Counted from the stretch's first letter, positions 17,893 through 27,325 are shown. The stretch: 64,000 bases of DNA from Microvirga soli (GCF_016734765.1 NZ_JAERQE010000013.1:1-64000), one strand, 5' to 3'. A program made the numbers and translations. Notes: generated by a model not told the origin, from the sequence alone.

Positions 17893-19137
17893 ATGAAAGC
17901 GCCGCTCGCTGGTATTAAAGTGCTTGACCTAACCCGGGTCCTTGCAGGCCCGTGGTGTACGATGACCCTCGCGGATCTCGGTGCAGAGGTTTGGAAGATT
18001 GAGCATCCAGATCGAGGTGATGACACCCGGCATTGGGTGCCGCCCGCATTGAAGGATGTTTCGACATATTACCTTACCGCGAACCGCAACAAGAAAAGCG
18101 TGGCTTTGGATCTCGGGTCGCCTGAGGGCCAAGCTGTCGTACATGAGCTCGCAAGAAACGCCGACATCCTAGTTGAGAATTTTCTGCCTGCGACGGCCGC
18201 CAAGTTCGGACTTGATCACCGTAAGCTGCGAGAAACGAACCCGCGATTAATCTGTTGCTCAGTCACAGGATATGGCCGGGACAGCGATTTTGCTCACCGC
18301 CCCGGTTACGATTTCGTACTTCAAGCTGAGTGCGGCTTCATGGCGATCACAGGCGAAGCGCAGGGCCCACCGATGCGGCTAGGCGTCGCTTTCATCGATT
18401 TGGTCACAGGGATGAACGCCGTTCAGGCGATTTTGGCCGCCCTTCATGTGCGTGCGCAGACTGGTCAGGGACAGTCCATTGACATTGCATTGTGGGACAG
18501 CGGCCTTCAATTCCTGGCCAATGTGGCTTCTGGATATCTTAATACAGGTGTCGAGCCAGGCCGGTACGGCAACGCTCATCCAAGCATCGTTCCGTATCAG
18601 ACGTTCCTTTGCGGCGATGGTCGGTTTATTGCACTGGCAGTTGGAAATGACGAGCAGTACAGGCGTCTGTGCTGTGATGCACTTCAGGTACTGTCTTTGT
18701 GGGAGGACGAGCGTTTTCGGACAAACCTTGGGAGGACCACAAATCGAGACATCCTGGTGCCTGTTCTTGCCGAGATTTTTAGACGCGAGACCCAGTCCTA
18801 TTGGCTAGAACATCTGAAGAAGCACAATATTCCGGTTGGCGAGGTTCGGACGGTGGGCGAGGCTCTTACCTCGGCCGAGGCTCACTCAAGAGATGCGATA
18901 GTGAGTGTGGAGGATCCCCTCCTTGGCACGATTCGGATGGTGCGTAGTCCACTCCGATTGTCCGACACGCCCCCCGTGTCTCCAGTGGCGCCTCCGCGGC
19001 TGGGGCAACATACCGAAGAGGTTTTGCGCACAGTCCTCGGTTGGTCCGCAGAAGAAATTAGCCGCTTGAAAGTATCCGGCATCGCTACAGTCAACATGAT
19101 CAACGAGCCGACTCCTCAGCCATCCCAGACTTCGTGA
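17893..19137 (+). CDS. CaiB/BaiF (class III) CoA-transferase
   Basis: 414 residues. Family signatures: GIKVLDLTRVLAGPWCTMTLADLGAEVWKIE split over the first 40 residues, YYLTANRNKKSVALDL, the region around NADILVENFLPATAAKFGLD with the catalytic aspartate expected near residue 170 (GVAFIDLVTGM), and GYGRDSDFAHRPGYDFVLQA. Class III enzymes move CoA from an acyl-CoA to a carboxylic acid. Here it could activate the hydroxy- or alkyl-dicarboxylate formed upstream. It is separated from leuD by 292 bases and may have its own promoter. Confidence 0.9.
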   Translation: MKAPLAGIKVLDLTRVLAGPWCTMTLADLGAEVWKIEHPDRGDDTRHWVPPALKDVSTYYLTANRNKKSVALDLGSPEGQAVVHELARNADILVENFLPATAAKFGLDHRKLRETNPRLICCSVTGYGRDSDFAHRPGYDFVLQAECGFMAITGEAQGPPMRLGVAFIDLVTGMNAVQAILAALHVRAQTGQGQSIDIALWDSGLQFLANVASGYLNTGVEPGRYGNAHPSIVPYQTFLCGDGRFIALAVGNDEQYRRLCCDALQVLSLWEDERFRTNLGRTTNRDILVPVLAEIFRRETQSYWLEHLKKHNIPVGEVRTVGEALTSAEAHSRDAIVSVEDPLLGTIRMVRSPLRLSDTPPVSPVAPPRLGQHTEEVLRTVLGWSAEEISRLKVSGIATVNMINEPTPQPSQTS

Positions 19138-19284
19138 AGGTGAGGGCCGAAGTGGCATCTGTACCAATTTGCAGGCTCTTCTGCCCCGATGAGCTTGTCT
19201 CAGAAGTACCTATACGCGATGTTCCTGCCGAAGCGGCCTTCTCTAATGTCGCTTACTTAGCCACATGAGGGATCCAGGATGACG

Positions 19285-19596
19285 TTAATTCGAGGTTGGT
19301 CTAGGCGCCAGCTTGGACGCCGGGATCAGAACCTCTGGTACTGGTGACCGGTAGCCCAAGGATGGGTGCGGGCGCACTGTGTTATAGTGCCGGCGCCAGC
19401 TCTCGGGGATACCCCGTGCCTCCTCGAGCGTGTAGACGATTACCCCGTTCAGCAGTTCGTCCCGGAGGTGACATACGTTACGCCGACGTGCACGATGACA
19501 TCTGCCGCCGTCCGGCCTTGCGCCACCCGCACACCTGCCTACTGCGGCTTGGAAATTATCTCTCCGGCCGTGTGGTTCTTGCTCATCTTCAGTCAT
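19285..19596 (-). pseudogene. Internally deleted IS3-family transposase remnant
   Basis: Reading the minus strand from 19586 gives MSKNHTAGEIISKPQ then a stop, which is the start of an IS3-family OrfA. A frameshifted GVRVAQGRTAADVIVHVGVT follows, then directly the extreme C-terminus of OrfB (LRDELLNGVIVYTLEEAR, SWRRHYNTVRPHPSLGYRSP). The whole catalytic DDE core is missing, so this is a dead element left by an internal deletion plus a nonsense/frameshift mutation. It marks the border between the catabolic locus and the mobile region to the right. Confidence 0.82.
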
Positions 19597-19667
19597 CCTG
19601 CGGTTCGAAGTCGTACTTCACGGAGAATTATTTCTGAGGAGAAAGGTCAGGCGAGTCACACCATCTA

Positions 19668-22610
19668 TCACAGTCGCTTTCTTCCCTTACAGATTGGATA
19701 GGTGACGCATCCCAAGAACGGGCCGTAGCGGCTTGACCGTTCGACCAGCCATCCGTCCTGACACTCCGGACAGGCACAGAACGTGCCCCCGCACGAACAT
19801 CTGGCCTCGCCAGAAGTGTGCTGCCGCTTGGGTAGCCCTGTTCCGCACTCAGAGCATGCCGGCAGCGAGTACCCGCAGAGCTCCGCATGCTCGCATCGAT
19901 ATTGTGTTCGCCCGTCTTTCGTTGGAAATGCCAGAAGCTGGCCGCCACATTCGGTGCAGACCTCATCACGCGCCGGACCTTCGTCTTTGGTAACAATTTC
20001 GTACTCTGGATCAGCCAGCAGCTCGCAGACGAAGGCTGACTGTTTGGATGCCGATCCCATGAGCGTCAACGTGCGACGGGCACGTGTCATGGCGACATAC
20101 ATAACGCGGCGCTCTTCGGCATTATCAAATGGTTCGGCATCAGGCGATACCAAGCTGAGAAGCGGATCGTCGACTATTTCTGAAGGGAATCCGGTACGAC
20201 CCCTAAAAAGGTTCAACACGACGACATGATCTGCCTCCAGTCCTTTAGACGAGTGGATGGTTCGGAATGACAGATCGAGGTTCGAAAATTCCCTCTTCAA
20301 CTTAGGCAGGCCTGCCGGAGCTACATGCCTATACCGGCCAAGTAAAAGGACGCTTGACCTCTGGTTCCCCGGAGAGGCGAGGTTCGAAAGGGCCTGAAGC
20401 ACGTGCCGGAGTTTCTCTTCGGAGTCGTGTCGGAATGTTGAAATCACCTGGATCGCAGGATGGATAGCCCTTCCAGCCGGAATGATCGTTTTAGGTAACT
20501 GCGCAGGGTTCTTTAGAACAAATTTGCGGGCTGCGTATGCGATCTTGTCGACAGACCGAAAGGTTCTCCCCAGATCAACCGTCCGATAGACGCCAGAGCG
20601 GCCATCAAAAGTGCCGCCGAACTCGCTACCAAAGTCGCGCATGAGATTGATATCAGACCCAGCAAATCGATAAATTGACTGCCAGTCATCTCCAACAGCA
20701 AAAACGCGGGCGTCTTGATGCTGGGATTTCAGCGCCCGAACGAGACGACCTCGGCTGCGTGAAATATCCTGAAACTCGTCTACCAAAATGTGTCGATATG
20801 GGCTGCGATATTGTCCATTCTCAGCGTATTCTGATGCACGCAGGATCATGTCCTCGAAGTCGATGCGGCTTCCAAGCTGTCTCTGATACTCGGCATAGAC
20901 CGGCCCGAAGATCGAAAGAAAAGCTTGCGCTCGACGACCGAGCTTCAGCTTGCGCCCCTTGGCCTCACAGTCAGCAAGGTTGTAGCCGCCACCTTTGTAG
21001 TGGCGCAAAAACGTCCCGAGCAACTGCACAAAACTGTCGACCTGATTCAGCTCGACCACACGATCGAACAGCGTCTCCCGAGGGCGAGGCTGGCATGTTT
21101 CGAAAGGTGCAATTTTCTCTGCGAGTGCCTCGAGGAGGCGGCCCTCCTCACGCTCATAGCTGAACGTTTCAATCAGTGTCGTGCTATAGGCTGAGTGAAC
21201 CTCCCGCTTCCATGCCATACCCGCTAGATACTCTTCCCGATCAACAAAAGGCGCTGTCAGCAACTCATCACTTCCGTCGCCAATCTTCTTCCGCCGCACA
21301 CCGAAGTGCTCAATGTAGACGCCACTGTTCTTGAGCCGGAAATCCGGGCAGTAGCGCCGTCGCCCTGTGTGAGGGAGATCGTGTTCGTAATCCGGCTCGT
21401 ACTCATACTCAATATCGTTTTCGAAGAGCCAGTTTGCTATCATCAACTCTTCAAAACTCTTCACTTTCTCACCCTGCAGGGTTCGCAGGTCTGCCTTTTC
21501 GATAAAGGTGTAGTATTCGTGCTTCTTTTCGAAGTCCCACTCGCTTTTGTCTTCGAGGTGCGTGTAAGAAAACCAACGGATGATCGCCCGCGAGGCATCG
21601 GAGTCTGTTGCAACGAGTGCTCTCAAGATATCCTTGATCAGTGCCAGAAACGCCTTGTCATCTGTCGCGTGAGCGGCCAGCGCGGGCTTGGTGCCTTCAA
21701 CCGCTCCGATGATGTCATACGCCAGAGCATGGAAGGTTCGAGCCTCCAGTGGCTCACCGCAACGCTCCTCAATGCGCTCGGACATCTCTCGCGCGGCATC
21801 CCTGGCGAAAGCCAGCAATAGGATCTGGTCGGGCAGTTGGATGCCGGCCTTCACCAGATATCCCGCCTTCGCCGTTATGACACTTGTCTTTCCCGAGCCA
21901 GCACCGGCCAGCACGAGTGTTGCGTCTTCATCCGCAACGATAGAAAGTCGCTGTTCTGGCGTGAGGGGATTCTTCTCGAAGGTGTCGAAGAAGTTTTCCC
22001 ACCGCGCAAGCTCCTCTTTTTCGAATCGAGCGATCGCCTGATCTCGCCAACGGCTGGCGTTGTGAATGAAACTCTGGATCTTCCGGATTTGCCCGAGGTT
22101 GTTCTCTCCAATTGCTTCCGTCGGAAGTTTTGAGAACAGAGTGGTCTCAAGCGAGCGAGCCTCGTCAAGAATTGGCGAAAGAACACAGGCGGCCGGATAC
22201 CGGGTTGGCTCGCCAAGTTTATCTATGGCGTCCAATATGTCGTCAATCGTACCGCGCTTTTCCTCGAAGCGACCTAGATTAAAGGTCGTCCATGCCTTTC
22301 GGACTTCTCGCGCGAAGGTATCCGCATTCTGGTAGTTGGCCCCCTTGAGAGAAATTCCGATGCCATCGTCGGTTCGGATACGGACCGTAGTTCCCAGCAA
22401 GCCTCTTTTCAAAGAGGGGGGATCTGCAAGGTCCTGTAGGTGGACGGTTCGACCGCGCCGCGCGTCGATGATCAGCCCACCGTCCCGATACTCAATACCT
22501 CGGGCATGGATGCCGAACGGATTTAGAAGAAAAGATAATAACGGCTTAGGTTGAACGCGCATCAGAACAGACAACTCGCTTGCGGGACCTTTTCCATACA
22601 ATTCCTGCAC
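19668..22610 (-). CDS. UvrD/helicase IV-like superfamily 1 helicase with nuclease-like insertion and C-terminal zinc ribbons
   Basis: About 980 residues. N-terminal 200 residues: beta-rich region and a helical segment seen in helicase IV-type proteins. Walker A is AGAGSGKT near 235-242, motif II LVDEFQDIS, and late motifs TIHSSKGLEADHVVVLNL and RVMYVAMTRARRTL. Between the motor halves is an insertion with FEELMIANWLFENDIEYEYE, PDF and VYIEHFG, the layout of a PD-(D/E)XK nuclease-like domain. The last 100 residues hold several Cys4 zinc ribbons (CTECGG, CEHAELC, CSECG, CPEC) like topoisomerase ribbons. The start is a GTG at 22610; an ATG at 22562 is an alternative, and neither has a strong ribosome site. 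Probable DNA repair or anti-mobile-element helicase. Confidence 0.85.
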   Translation of the reverse strand: MQELYGKGPASELSVLMRVQPKPLLSFLLNPFGIHARGIEYRDGGLIIDARRGRTVHLQDLADPPSLKRGLLGTTVRIRTDDGIGISLKGANYQNADTFAREVRKAWTTFNLGRFEEKRGTIDDILDAIDKLGEPTRYPAACVLSPILDEARSLETTLFSKLPTEAIGENNLGQIRKIQSFIHNASRWRDQAIARFEKEELARWENFFDTFEKNPLTPEQRLSIVADEDATLVLAGAGSGKTSVITAKAGYLVKAGIQLPDQILLLAFARDAAREMSERIEERCGEPLEARTFHALAYDIIGAVEGTKPALAAHATDDKAFLALIKDILRALVATDSDASRAIIRWFSYTHLEDKSEWDFEKKHEYYTFIEKADLRTLQGEKVKSFEELMIANWLFENDIEYEYEPDYEHDLPHTGRRRYCPDFRLKNSGVYIEHFGVRRKKIGDGSDELLTAPFVDREEYLAGMAWKREVHSAYSTTLIETFSYEREEGRLLEALAEKIAPFETCQPRPRETLFDRVVELNQVDSFVQLLGTFLRHYKGGGYNLADCEAKGRKLKLGRRAQAFLSIFGPVYAEYQRQLGSRIDFEDMILRASEYAENGQYRSPYRHILVDEFQDISRSRGRLVRALKSQHQDARVFAVGDDWQSIYRFAGSDINLMRDFGSEFGGTFDGRSGVYRTVDLGRTFRSVDKIAYAARKFVLKNPAQLPKTIIPAGRAIHPAIQVISTFRHDSEEKLRHVLQALSNLASPGNQRSSVLLLGRYRHVAPAGLPKLKREFSNLDLSFRTIHSSKGLEADHVVVLNLFRGRTGFPSEIVDDPLLSLVSPDAEPFDNAEERRVMYVAMTRARRTLTLMGSASKQSAFVCELLADPEYEIVTKDEGPARDEVCTECGGQLLAFPTKDGRTQYRCEHAELCGYSLPACSECGTGLPKRQHTSGEARCSCGGTFCACPECQDGWLVERSSRYGPFLGCVTYPICKGRKRL

Positions 22611-24117
22611 AGCTTGTCCGACCTACCACCAAGCTAGGCGATTGAGAACCATTTATCATAAGCCGGTTAATCAATGCCAAGGCGAGGTAACAATATAAGC
22701 ACACATGGATACGCCAACGGCATCTCGATCCAGTCAGCGCCATCCCTCCATCCAGTCGAAAAGGGGAGCGTCTATGTCCCGCCGTTCCCTAGTTGCAGGC
22801 GCCTGTATCCGTGTCAGGTAACGTGATCCACGCCCTCAGCCTCACGGGCTTGGTGGAAACAAGGCCGCAATATTCGTCGAGAAGGCAAGGGGGCATGGGA
22901 TCGAGGTGGTCGATCCGGCCAAAGTCATGCTCGTGGCTGATGGTTCCGTCGGCTACGTCGACGCGCCCCTCTACCTGGAAGGCTGTCTTGCGTAAGTCCG
23001 CCCCCGAGGGCGAGGCCATCCTGGTTGCTGACAAGGCCACCATCGACGACCTCGACTTTGAATTCGAGCTTATCCGCCTGGCGCTGAAGGCACTGCGCTA
23101 GTAAGCTGCGTTCCATGGACAGCTCCTCGCGCCACCAACAATACCCGTAAGGGCTGCTTCTTGCACAACTGGGACATTGCGGGATGGTCGACTCCGGGCC
23201 GCTAAGCGGAAGTTCGGAAGATTTGGGCGCAGTCGATTGAAGGCGGTGATACTTCCGATAACCGCGAGAGGGGTTATTCCTCAGGCCGGCTTTTTCGTTC
23301 CGATAATGGAAACTTCTCGGAAGCAATGGCCTCGCAAATAGTAGAGTGTTTGGCTACTGCCCAAGACAGCACTCCAAGGCAGGTTGAAACAGGCTTCGCC
23401 AGCTTGTTATCGGGAGCAATAGGCCCGTCTCTGATGGAGCAAAAGGCTGGCTGCGCCTCAGGCTCCAGCGCGTTGGGTAGCGAAGCCGCGACACGATCTC
23501 TGGAACTAGTAAGACAACGAACCAAGACAATGTCTCAACTGAACGCAGGAGCTGGAAGTAAACTGCTTCGGCCGCTGAAAGCGCCGAGCGCCGCTCACCA
23601 TCAGCGCTGCCGATCTCAAACCGGAGTACGCTTCCCTTCTGACGTGCCAACCTGACACCCGTAGGCTTTCCCTGGGAGCGTCACTTCGGAAACGAGTTGA
23701 CGCTGTCTTAACTCTCCGTCAACTCGTTTATGCACCAACCAAGTGAGCCATTGCACGGTCCTGCGGTCCTAGAACACCAGCTGACGAGCTTCGGTGAGCT
23801 ACCTGAGCCCTCCTCTCAGGCACAAAGACAGACGAGTCAGTCAAGCCGCCTCTCAAGACAGGGGGAGACAGCCCCCAAGACATCCAAAGACCGTCCCGAA
23901 GCCACCTTTGGCTGACGCAGCCTGCAATTTACGTCAACTTTCTGCTCAAAAAGCACCTCTCAAGGCAGGAAGACAGGCCCCTGTCTTGAGACGAGTCAGG
24001 AGGCGTTTTCCGAGTCAATCAAGACACCACTTGGCAGGCATCTCCTCTCTCCTTGAGGATCAGGCACAGCTGATAAGCCGTGATGCGGTGTGCCACACGT
24101 ACGTTAACTCCTTAACG
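22611..24117. other. Long gene-poor region with possible decayed ORF and repeat motifs
   Basis: About 1.5 kb with no convincing intact gene. From about 22848 to 22996 the plus strand encodes an open stretch (GLGGNKAAIF, VVDPAKVMLVADGSVGYVDA) ending in a stop and lacking a start; it may be a remnant but I cannot name it. From 23810 onward there are repeated CTCAAGACAG-like motifs in both orientations, described separately. Confidence 0.4.
23810..24020. repeat. CTCAAGACAG-type direct and inverted repeats (iteron-like)
   Basis: Motifs CTCAAGACAG (about 23853), CTCAAGGCAG (about 23959) and the inverted CTGTCTTGAG (about 23981) lie within 140 bases, with a related CTCTCAGGCACAAAGACAG near 23814. 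GAGTCAATCAAG-like motifs recur here (about 24014) and again near 24815. Similar CTCAAGG motifs are found near 25032. Such spaced repeats next to a primase-type gene suggest a replication or regulatory region of the adjacent satellite-like element. Confidence 0.4.
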
Positions 24118-24738
24118 TTACTCCGTACTTCGGTCACCTGGAGCCAGCCCCGCTTCTAACTTTGCCCGCCATGCCAAGAACTCATCGGAGTCAAACAAAG
24201 CTTCGAAACGAGCGATAATAGCTGGGTCTCGCGCTTGATCTGCCCAAGCGTAGCATTGTTCCAACGGCAAGGTTCGTACGGAGCGTCCCGGGTGGCTCTT
24301 GAAGCGGGTCCAGTGATCATGAGTTCTCCTTCTCTCGTCAGGCGTCTGATCCACCTTTTCTTCCGAGACGTAGCCAATCAGATGTGCGCCGATGTCAATA
24401 TCAGTGCACCAGACCCTCTCCTCCATCTCCCTCCGGCGAGATGGGTCAGCCTTCTGAGGGAAGTCGCAATAGGGCTCAACGCGGTAGCGGCTCGCGAGCG
24501 ATCGACGGTCGAAGATGAGGATTGCGGGCCGTCCGTCGCCGTCGCTCTTCAACCTTGCCCAGCGAGCGGCCTCGTCAGGACACCGGGTGAAGCACACAAC
24601 GGGTTGCCCGATGGCCGCGAAGAAGAGCTTTCCGGCTTTCAGGATCGCTTTCGAGGACTGAGTTCCATGGTAGAGCACGTCGCGGCCCGCAGCCATTTCT
24701 CGTGCGAGAACGGCCATATCGTAATGATGGTAGAGCAT
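24118..24738 (-). CDS. Unknown protein with ADP-ribosyltransferase-like motif pattern
   Basis: 206 residues; not confidently recognised. The N-terminus has LYHGTQSSKAILKAGKL (His24) followed by VVCFTRCPDEAARWAR and a strand PAILIFDRRSLASRYRVEPY, then REMEERVW near 104-110. The order Y-H-G-T, then F-T-R, then a conserved acidic E-x-E-like patch recalls ADP-ribosyltransferase or RNA 2'-phosphotransferase-like folds seen in phage-borne proteins. Last gene of a minus-strand phage/satellite-like operon, with an AAGG at about 12 bases before the ATG. Could be a cargo effector; function is inference. Confidence 0.55.
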   Translation of the reverse strand: MLYHHYDMAVLAREMAAGRDVLYHGTQSSKAILKAGKLFFAAIGQPVVCFTRCPDEAARWARLKSDGDGRPAILIFDRRSLASRYRVEPYCDFPQKADPSRRREMEERVWCTDIDIGAHLIGYVSEEKVDQTPDERRRTHDHWTRFKSHPGRSVRTLPLEQCYAWADQARDPAIIARFEALFDSDEFLAWRAKLEAGLAPGDRSTE

Positions 24739-25207
24739 TTCTGATGCCTTAATGGGACAGTGAGCAATAATCCGCCTAGTGCCGTTCGTGTGTCCGAGCT
24801 GAGGTTATACGCATGCGAGTCAATCAAGCCGCCATATGAAACAAGGGAAGACAGCTCTCGAGATAAATAAACCTCATTCCCATGCCGCCTCTGGCTGACA
24901 CAGTTCGCAAGGTCATGGTGATCCTGAGAGTGATTGTCATACATGTCCTACTCTATTCATCCCGATCCCAGAGGTGAGACAGCGAAGCCCCTGAGTACGT
25001 TGTGTCCGTCCCACTTGCCCTACGTGTCCCGTCTCAAGGTAGGCTCACGCCGTGGCTTGCTCGTACACACGTGAGGAAGGTGAGGCATGTAGGACAGGTG
25101 AGACATTCGCTCCGGGTTTAGGTAGTTAGCACGTCCTACCTAGGTCAGAGCAGGAGCCAAAGGTGGGACACCGCAGGCACCAAACTAACGAATGGCGCGC
25201 TTCGTTC
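24739..25207. other. Gene-free region between cargo gene and primase gene
   Basis: 469 bases. Contains a GAGTCAATCAAGCCGCC motif near 24815 that matches the one at about 23838 (GAGTCAGTCAAGCCGCC), plus GTCTCAAGGTAGG near 25030 and several GGTGAGACA-like copies (about 24972 and 25100). No gene seen. It looks like part of the same repeat-rich control region as 23.8-24.1 kb. Confidence 0.4.
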
Positions 25208-26614
25208 TTATTCCTCATCGGCTTCATCCCAAGACACTGCCTGGCTGAGTTCGGCTTCAAAGGCTTCACGGCACTTTTCGAGATCTGGCAGGTGGTAGCA
25301 CCAGACGCGCGTCGTAGGATATTCCATGCCAACGGAACGACGTACTCTTCGAATGCCAGGGATCAAGTGGCCGATCTTGATGCCAAAGGACGTCTCCTCC
25401 GCCTTTCGCTTGATGCCAGTCCGATCAGCAGTCGCAATATAGTCATCGAGTAGCGTTGAGCATGGGATTAATCTAGCCCAAGTCTCACCCGAGCGAGTAC
25501 TGGTGCCAGCACGTAGGCGCTCAAGCCACCAACTCTCAATCGAGTCAAGAGATCGAAGCTTTTGCTCGAGCAAGGCCTCAGTGCGGGGGATCTGGCGTAG
25601 GTTTATGGTAGTGAGGTCAAACGCCAACAGATCCGCGAGTAATGCCTCGCGGCCCCCACTGGCAAGCTCTTCTTCCATCTCACGAAAGTAGCCATGGTTT
25701 TGGGCGCAGCGAGGGGAAATATCGAGCACGCAGAAGCGGCGCTCATCCTTACCAGCTGGAATAACCCAATCCTCATTCGAGGTGATCAGTAGGCGTAAAT
25801 AGTTCTTGAGCCGGATAGGATCGATCCCTTTGGCCTCGATCATCTGGTAGTCGGCCGTGATCAATCCTTTGAGGCGACCCTCGGCAGCCTTTTCGCCGGC
25901 CCAGAAGCCCTCATCGGCCTGCAGAAGCAGACAGGAAGCCATGTGAGCATTGAATTGGCCGACGAGGTAGCGTGGGTCGTCCATGAGGAAATAATGCTGC
26001 GGAAACAGCGAGCCGAAAACCTCACCGATCTTGGTCTTGCCGGTACCCATCTTTCCTCGGCAAACAAGAGCCGTGCCTATGCGCTCGCGCGGCCGCTGAA
26101 CCATGTGTGAAAACCAGCCAAATACCCAATGGTACAGGTCTTTGTCGCCACTACAGAGGTTGTTCAACAAGTGGTCCTTGAAAATCGTATAGTGACCAGC
26201 CTGGTGGTTTGGCACGACCGAGAAGCCGCGCCACAGGTTGAAGTAGCCGTCCGTGCCTGTCTTTCCCGCGGGATCGGGGTAGAACTCAATTCCTCGATAC
26301 TGCCGGCGCCTGTCGTCTGCTAGCCAAGCACTCGCCCAAGTCACAGACTTAACCCGACCGTCGCGATCGCGAATTTCCGTGAAGCGGTTGAGGAACCAAG
26401 AACGAAAGGCCGGTAGCGACAGGATACGAACGCGGTCCTCAATCGGGGCAGTCGATTGCTCATAGATTACCACGGCCTTCGAGCCCATAAGGACAAGCGC
26501 GAACTCGCGGTTTAATTCCCTAATGTCGAAGTTCCAAGTCGTGGGTGCATTAGTGCCGTGGCTTCGCCTGTGCTTTTGTCGATCGATAGCTCGAATGTCG
26601 ATGAGGCGGTTCAT
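25208..26614 (-). CDS. Phage/satellite primase-helicase (DUF5906/D5-type SF3 ATPase)
   Basis: 468 residues. SF3-like ATPase core: Walker A GKMGTGKT at 187-194, Walker B LLLQADEGFW with DE at 234-235, sensor LLITSNED at 275-282, and a downstream basic segment DERRFCVLDIS. This arrangement is typical of phage, plasmid and satellite replication proteins that load and drive DNA unwinding. The N-terminal 180 residues may carry the adaptor to a primase. Its start overlaps the stop of the upstream 191-residue gene by four bases, so both are co-expressed. Confidence 0.82.
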   Translation of the reverse strand: MNRLIDIRAIDRQKHRRSHGTNAPTTWNFDIRELNREFALVLMGSKAVVIYEQSTAPIEDRVRILSLPAFRSWFLNRFTEIRDRDGRVKSVTWASAWLADDRRRQYRGIEFYPDPAGKTGTDGYFNLWRGFSVVPNHQAGHYTIFKDHLLNNLCSGDKDLYHWVFGWFSHMVQRPRERIGTALVCRGKMGTGKTKIGEVFGSLFPQHYFLMDDPRYLVGQFNAHMASCLLLQADEGFWAGEKAAEGRLKGLITADYQMIEAKGIDPIRLKNYLRLLITSNEDWVIPAGKDERRFCVLDISPRCAQNHGYFREMEEELASGGREALLADLLAFDLTTINLRQIPRTEALLEQKLRSLDSIESWWLERLRAGTSTRSGETWARLIPCSTLLDDYIATADRTGIKRKAEETSFGIKIGHLIPGIRRVRRSVGMEYPTTRVWCYHLPDLEKCREAFEAELSQAVSWDEADEE

Positions 26615-27186
26615 CCGCGAACCTCCTCAGTAGGATCTGGCACAAGAATGGGTGGCACATCAGCTGTGCTGAGCAATGTGTACAGTTCCCGTCCCTGCTC
26701 GATTGATTTGGCTTGTAAGGGCCCAGCATCACGCAATATCGAACCGGCCCTATAAGGGGTAACAATGACGATGCCACGGCGATTATCTCGCAGCCAGCTC
26801 AGCGGGTCAGGATGAACAACCAGTGTATCGTGGATGCGAGGGGCTAGTGCCTGCTCTTCGCCGAGCATGGATACACGATCAAGCCAAGTAGCGAGTTGCC
26901 CCGTACGAGGGCACCATGCGACCATATCCTCCGCTGTGCCACAGCAATTCCGTGCAATCATGATGCAGGCGGTTACAGGGGAGGGGTGACCCCGACTGTA
27001 GCGCGCGAATTCGAACCAGGGCCCGCCAGGAAATGTTACCCGGTCTTTCTTCACGGCAAATTGACCGTCGTGAAAGCTGTAGGCCAGTGCTCCACGTTCT
27101 ACACCCCGAGACCGAAACCACTCGATTTCAGCACGGGTCAGGCAGCCACACCTGGAGTGTTCAGCGAGAAGTTCCGCAATACTCAT
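26611..27186 (-). CDS. Phage-type replication-associated protein, possible Toprim-like
   Basis: 191 residues, directly upstream of and overlapping the SF3 helicase gene. Segments such as VTACIMIARNCCGTAEDMVAW and RRGIVIVTPYRAGSILRD could form the alternating strand-helix core of a Toprim/primase-like domain, but no decisive acidic motif is obvious. Its association with the helicase gene suggests a primase or replication accessory role. Low certainty of fold. Confidence 0.6.
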   Translation of the reverse strand: MSIAELLAEHSRCGCLTRAEIEWFRSRGVERGALAYSFHDGQFAVKKDRVTFPGGPWFEFARYSRGHPSPVTACIMIARNCCGTAEDMVAWCPRTGQLATWLDRVSMLGEEQALAPRIHDTLVVHPDPLSWLRDNRRGIVIVTPYRAGSILRDAGPLQAKSIEQGRELYTLLSTADVPPILVPDPTEEVRG

Positions 27187-27325
27187 GCCAAAGGTCCCTT
27201 AGAATAATGAAGAGGGAAGGGCGCTTGGAAGCAGTCACCGGTGCGGTTTTTGGGGAACAGCTCAGCGCCTAGGCGTGACGCGTGGACCTCGGTACGGGCC
27301 CTACCTTCCGCTTCTGCACTATGGT

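Noticed and set aside
22848..22996. Open plus-strand stretch with protein-like composition upstream of the helicase gene
   Set aside because: No start codon, short, and no family recognised; may be a remnant but cannot be supported as a gene.
23810..25060. Considered a CRISPR array because of recurring short motifs
   Set aside because: Spacing is irregular, motifs are about 10 bases and occur in both orientations; there is no constant repeat-spacer pattern.
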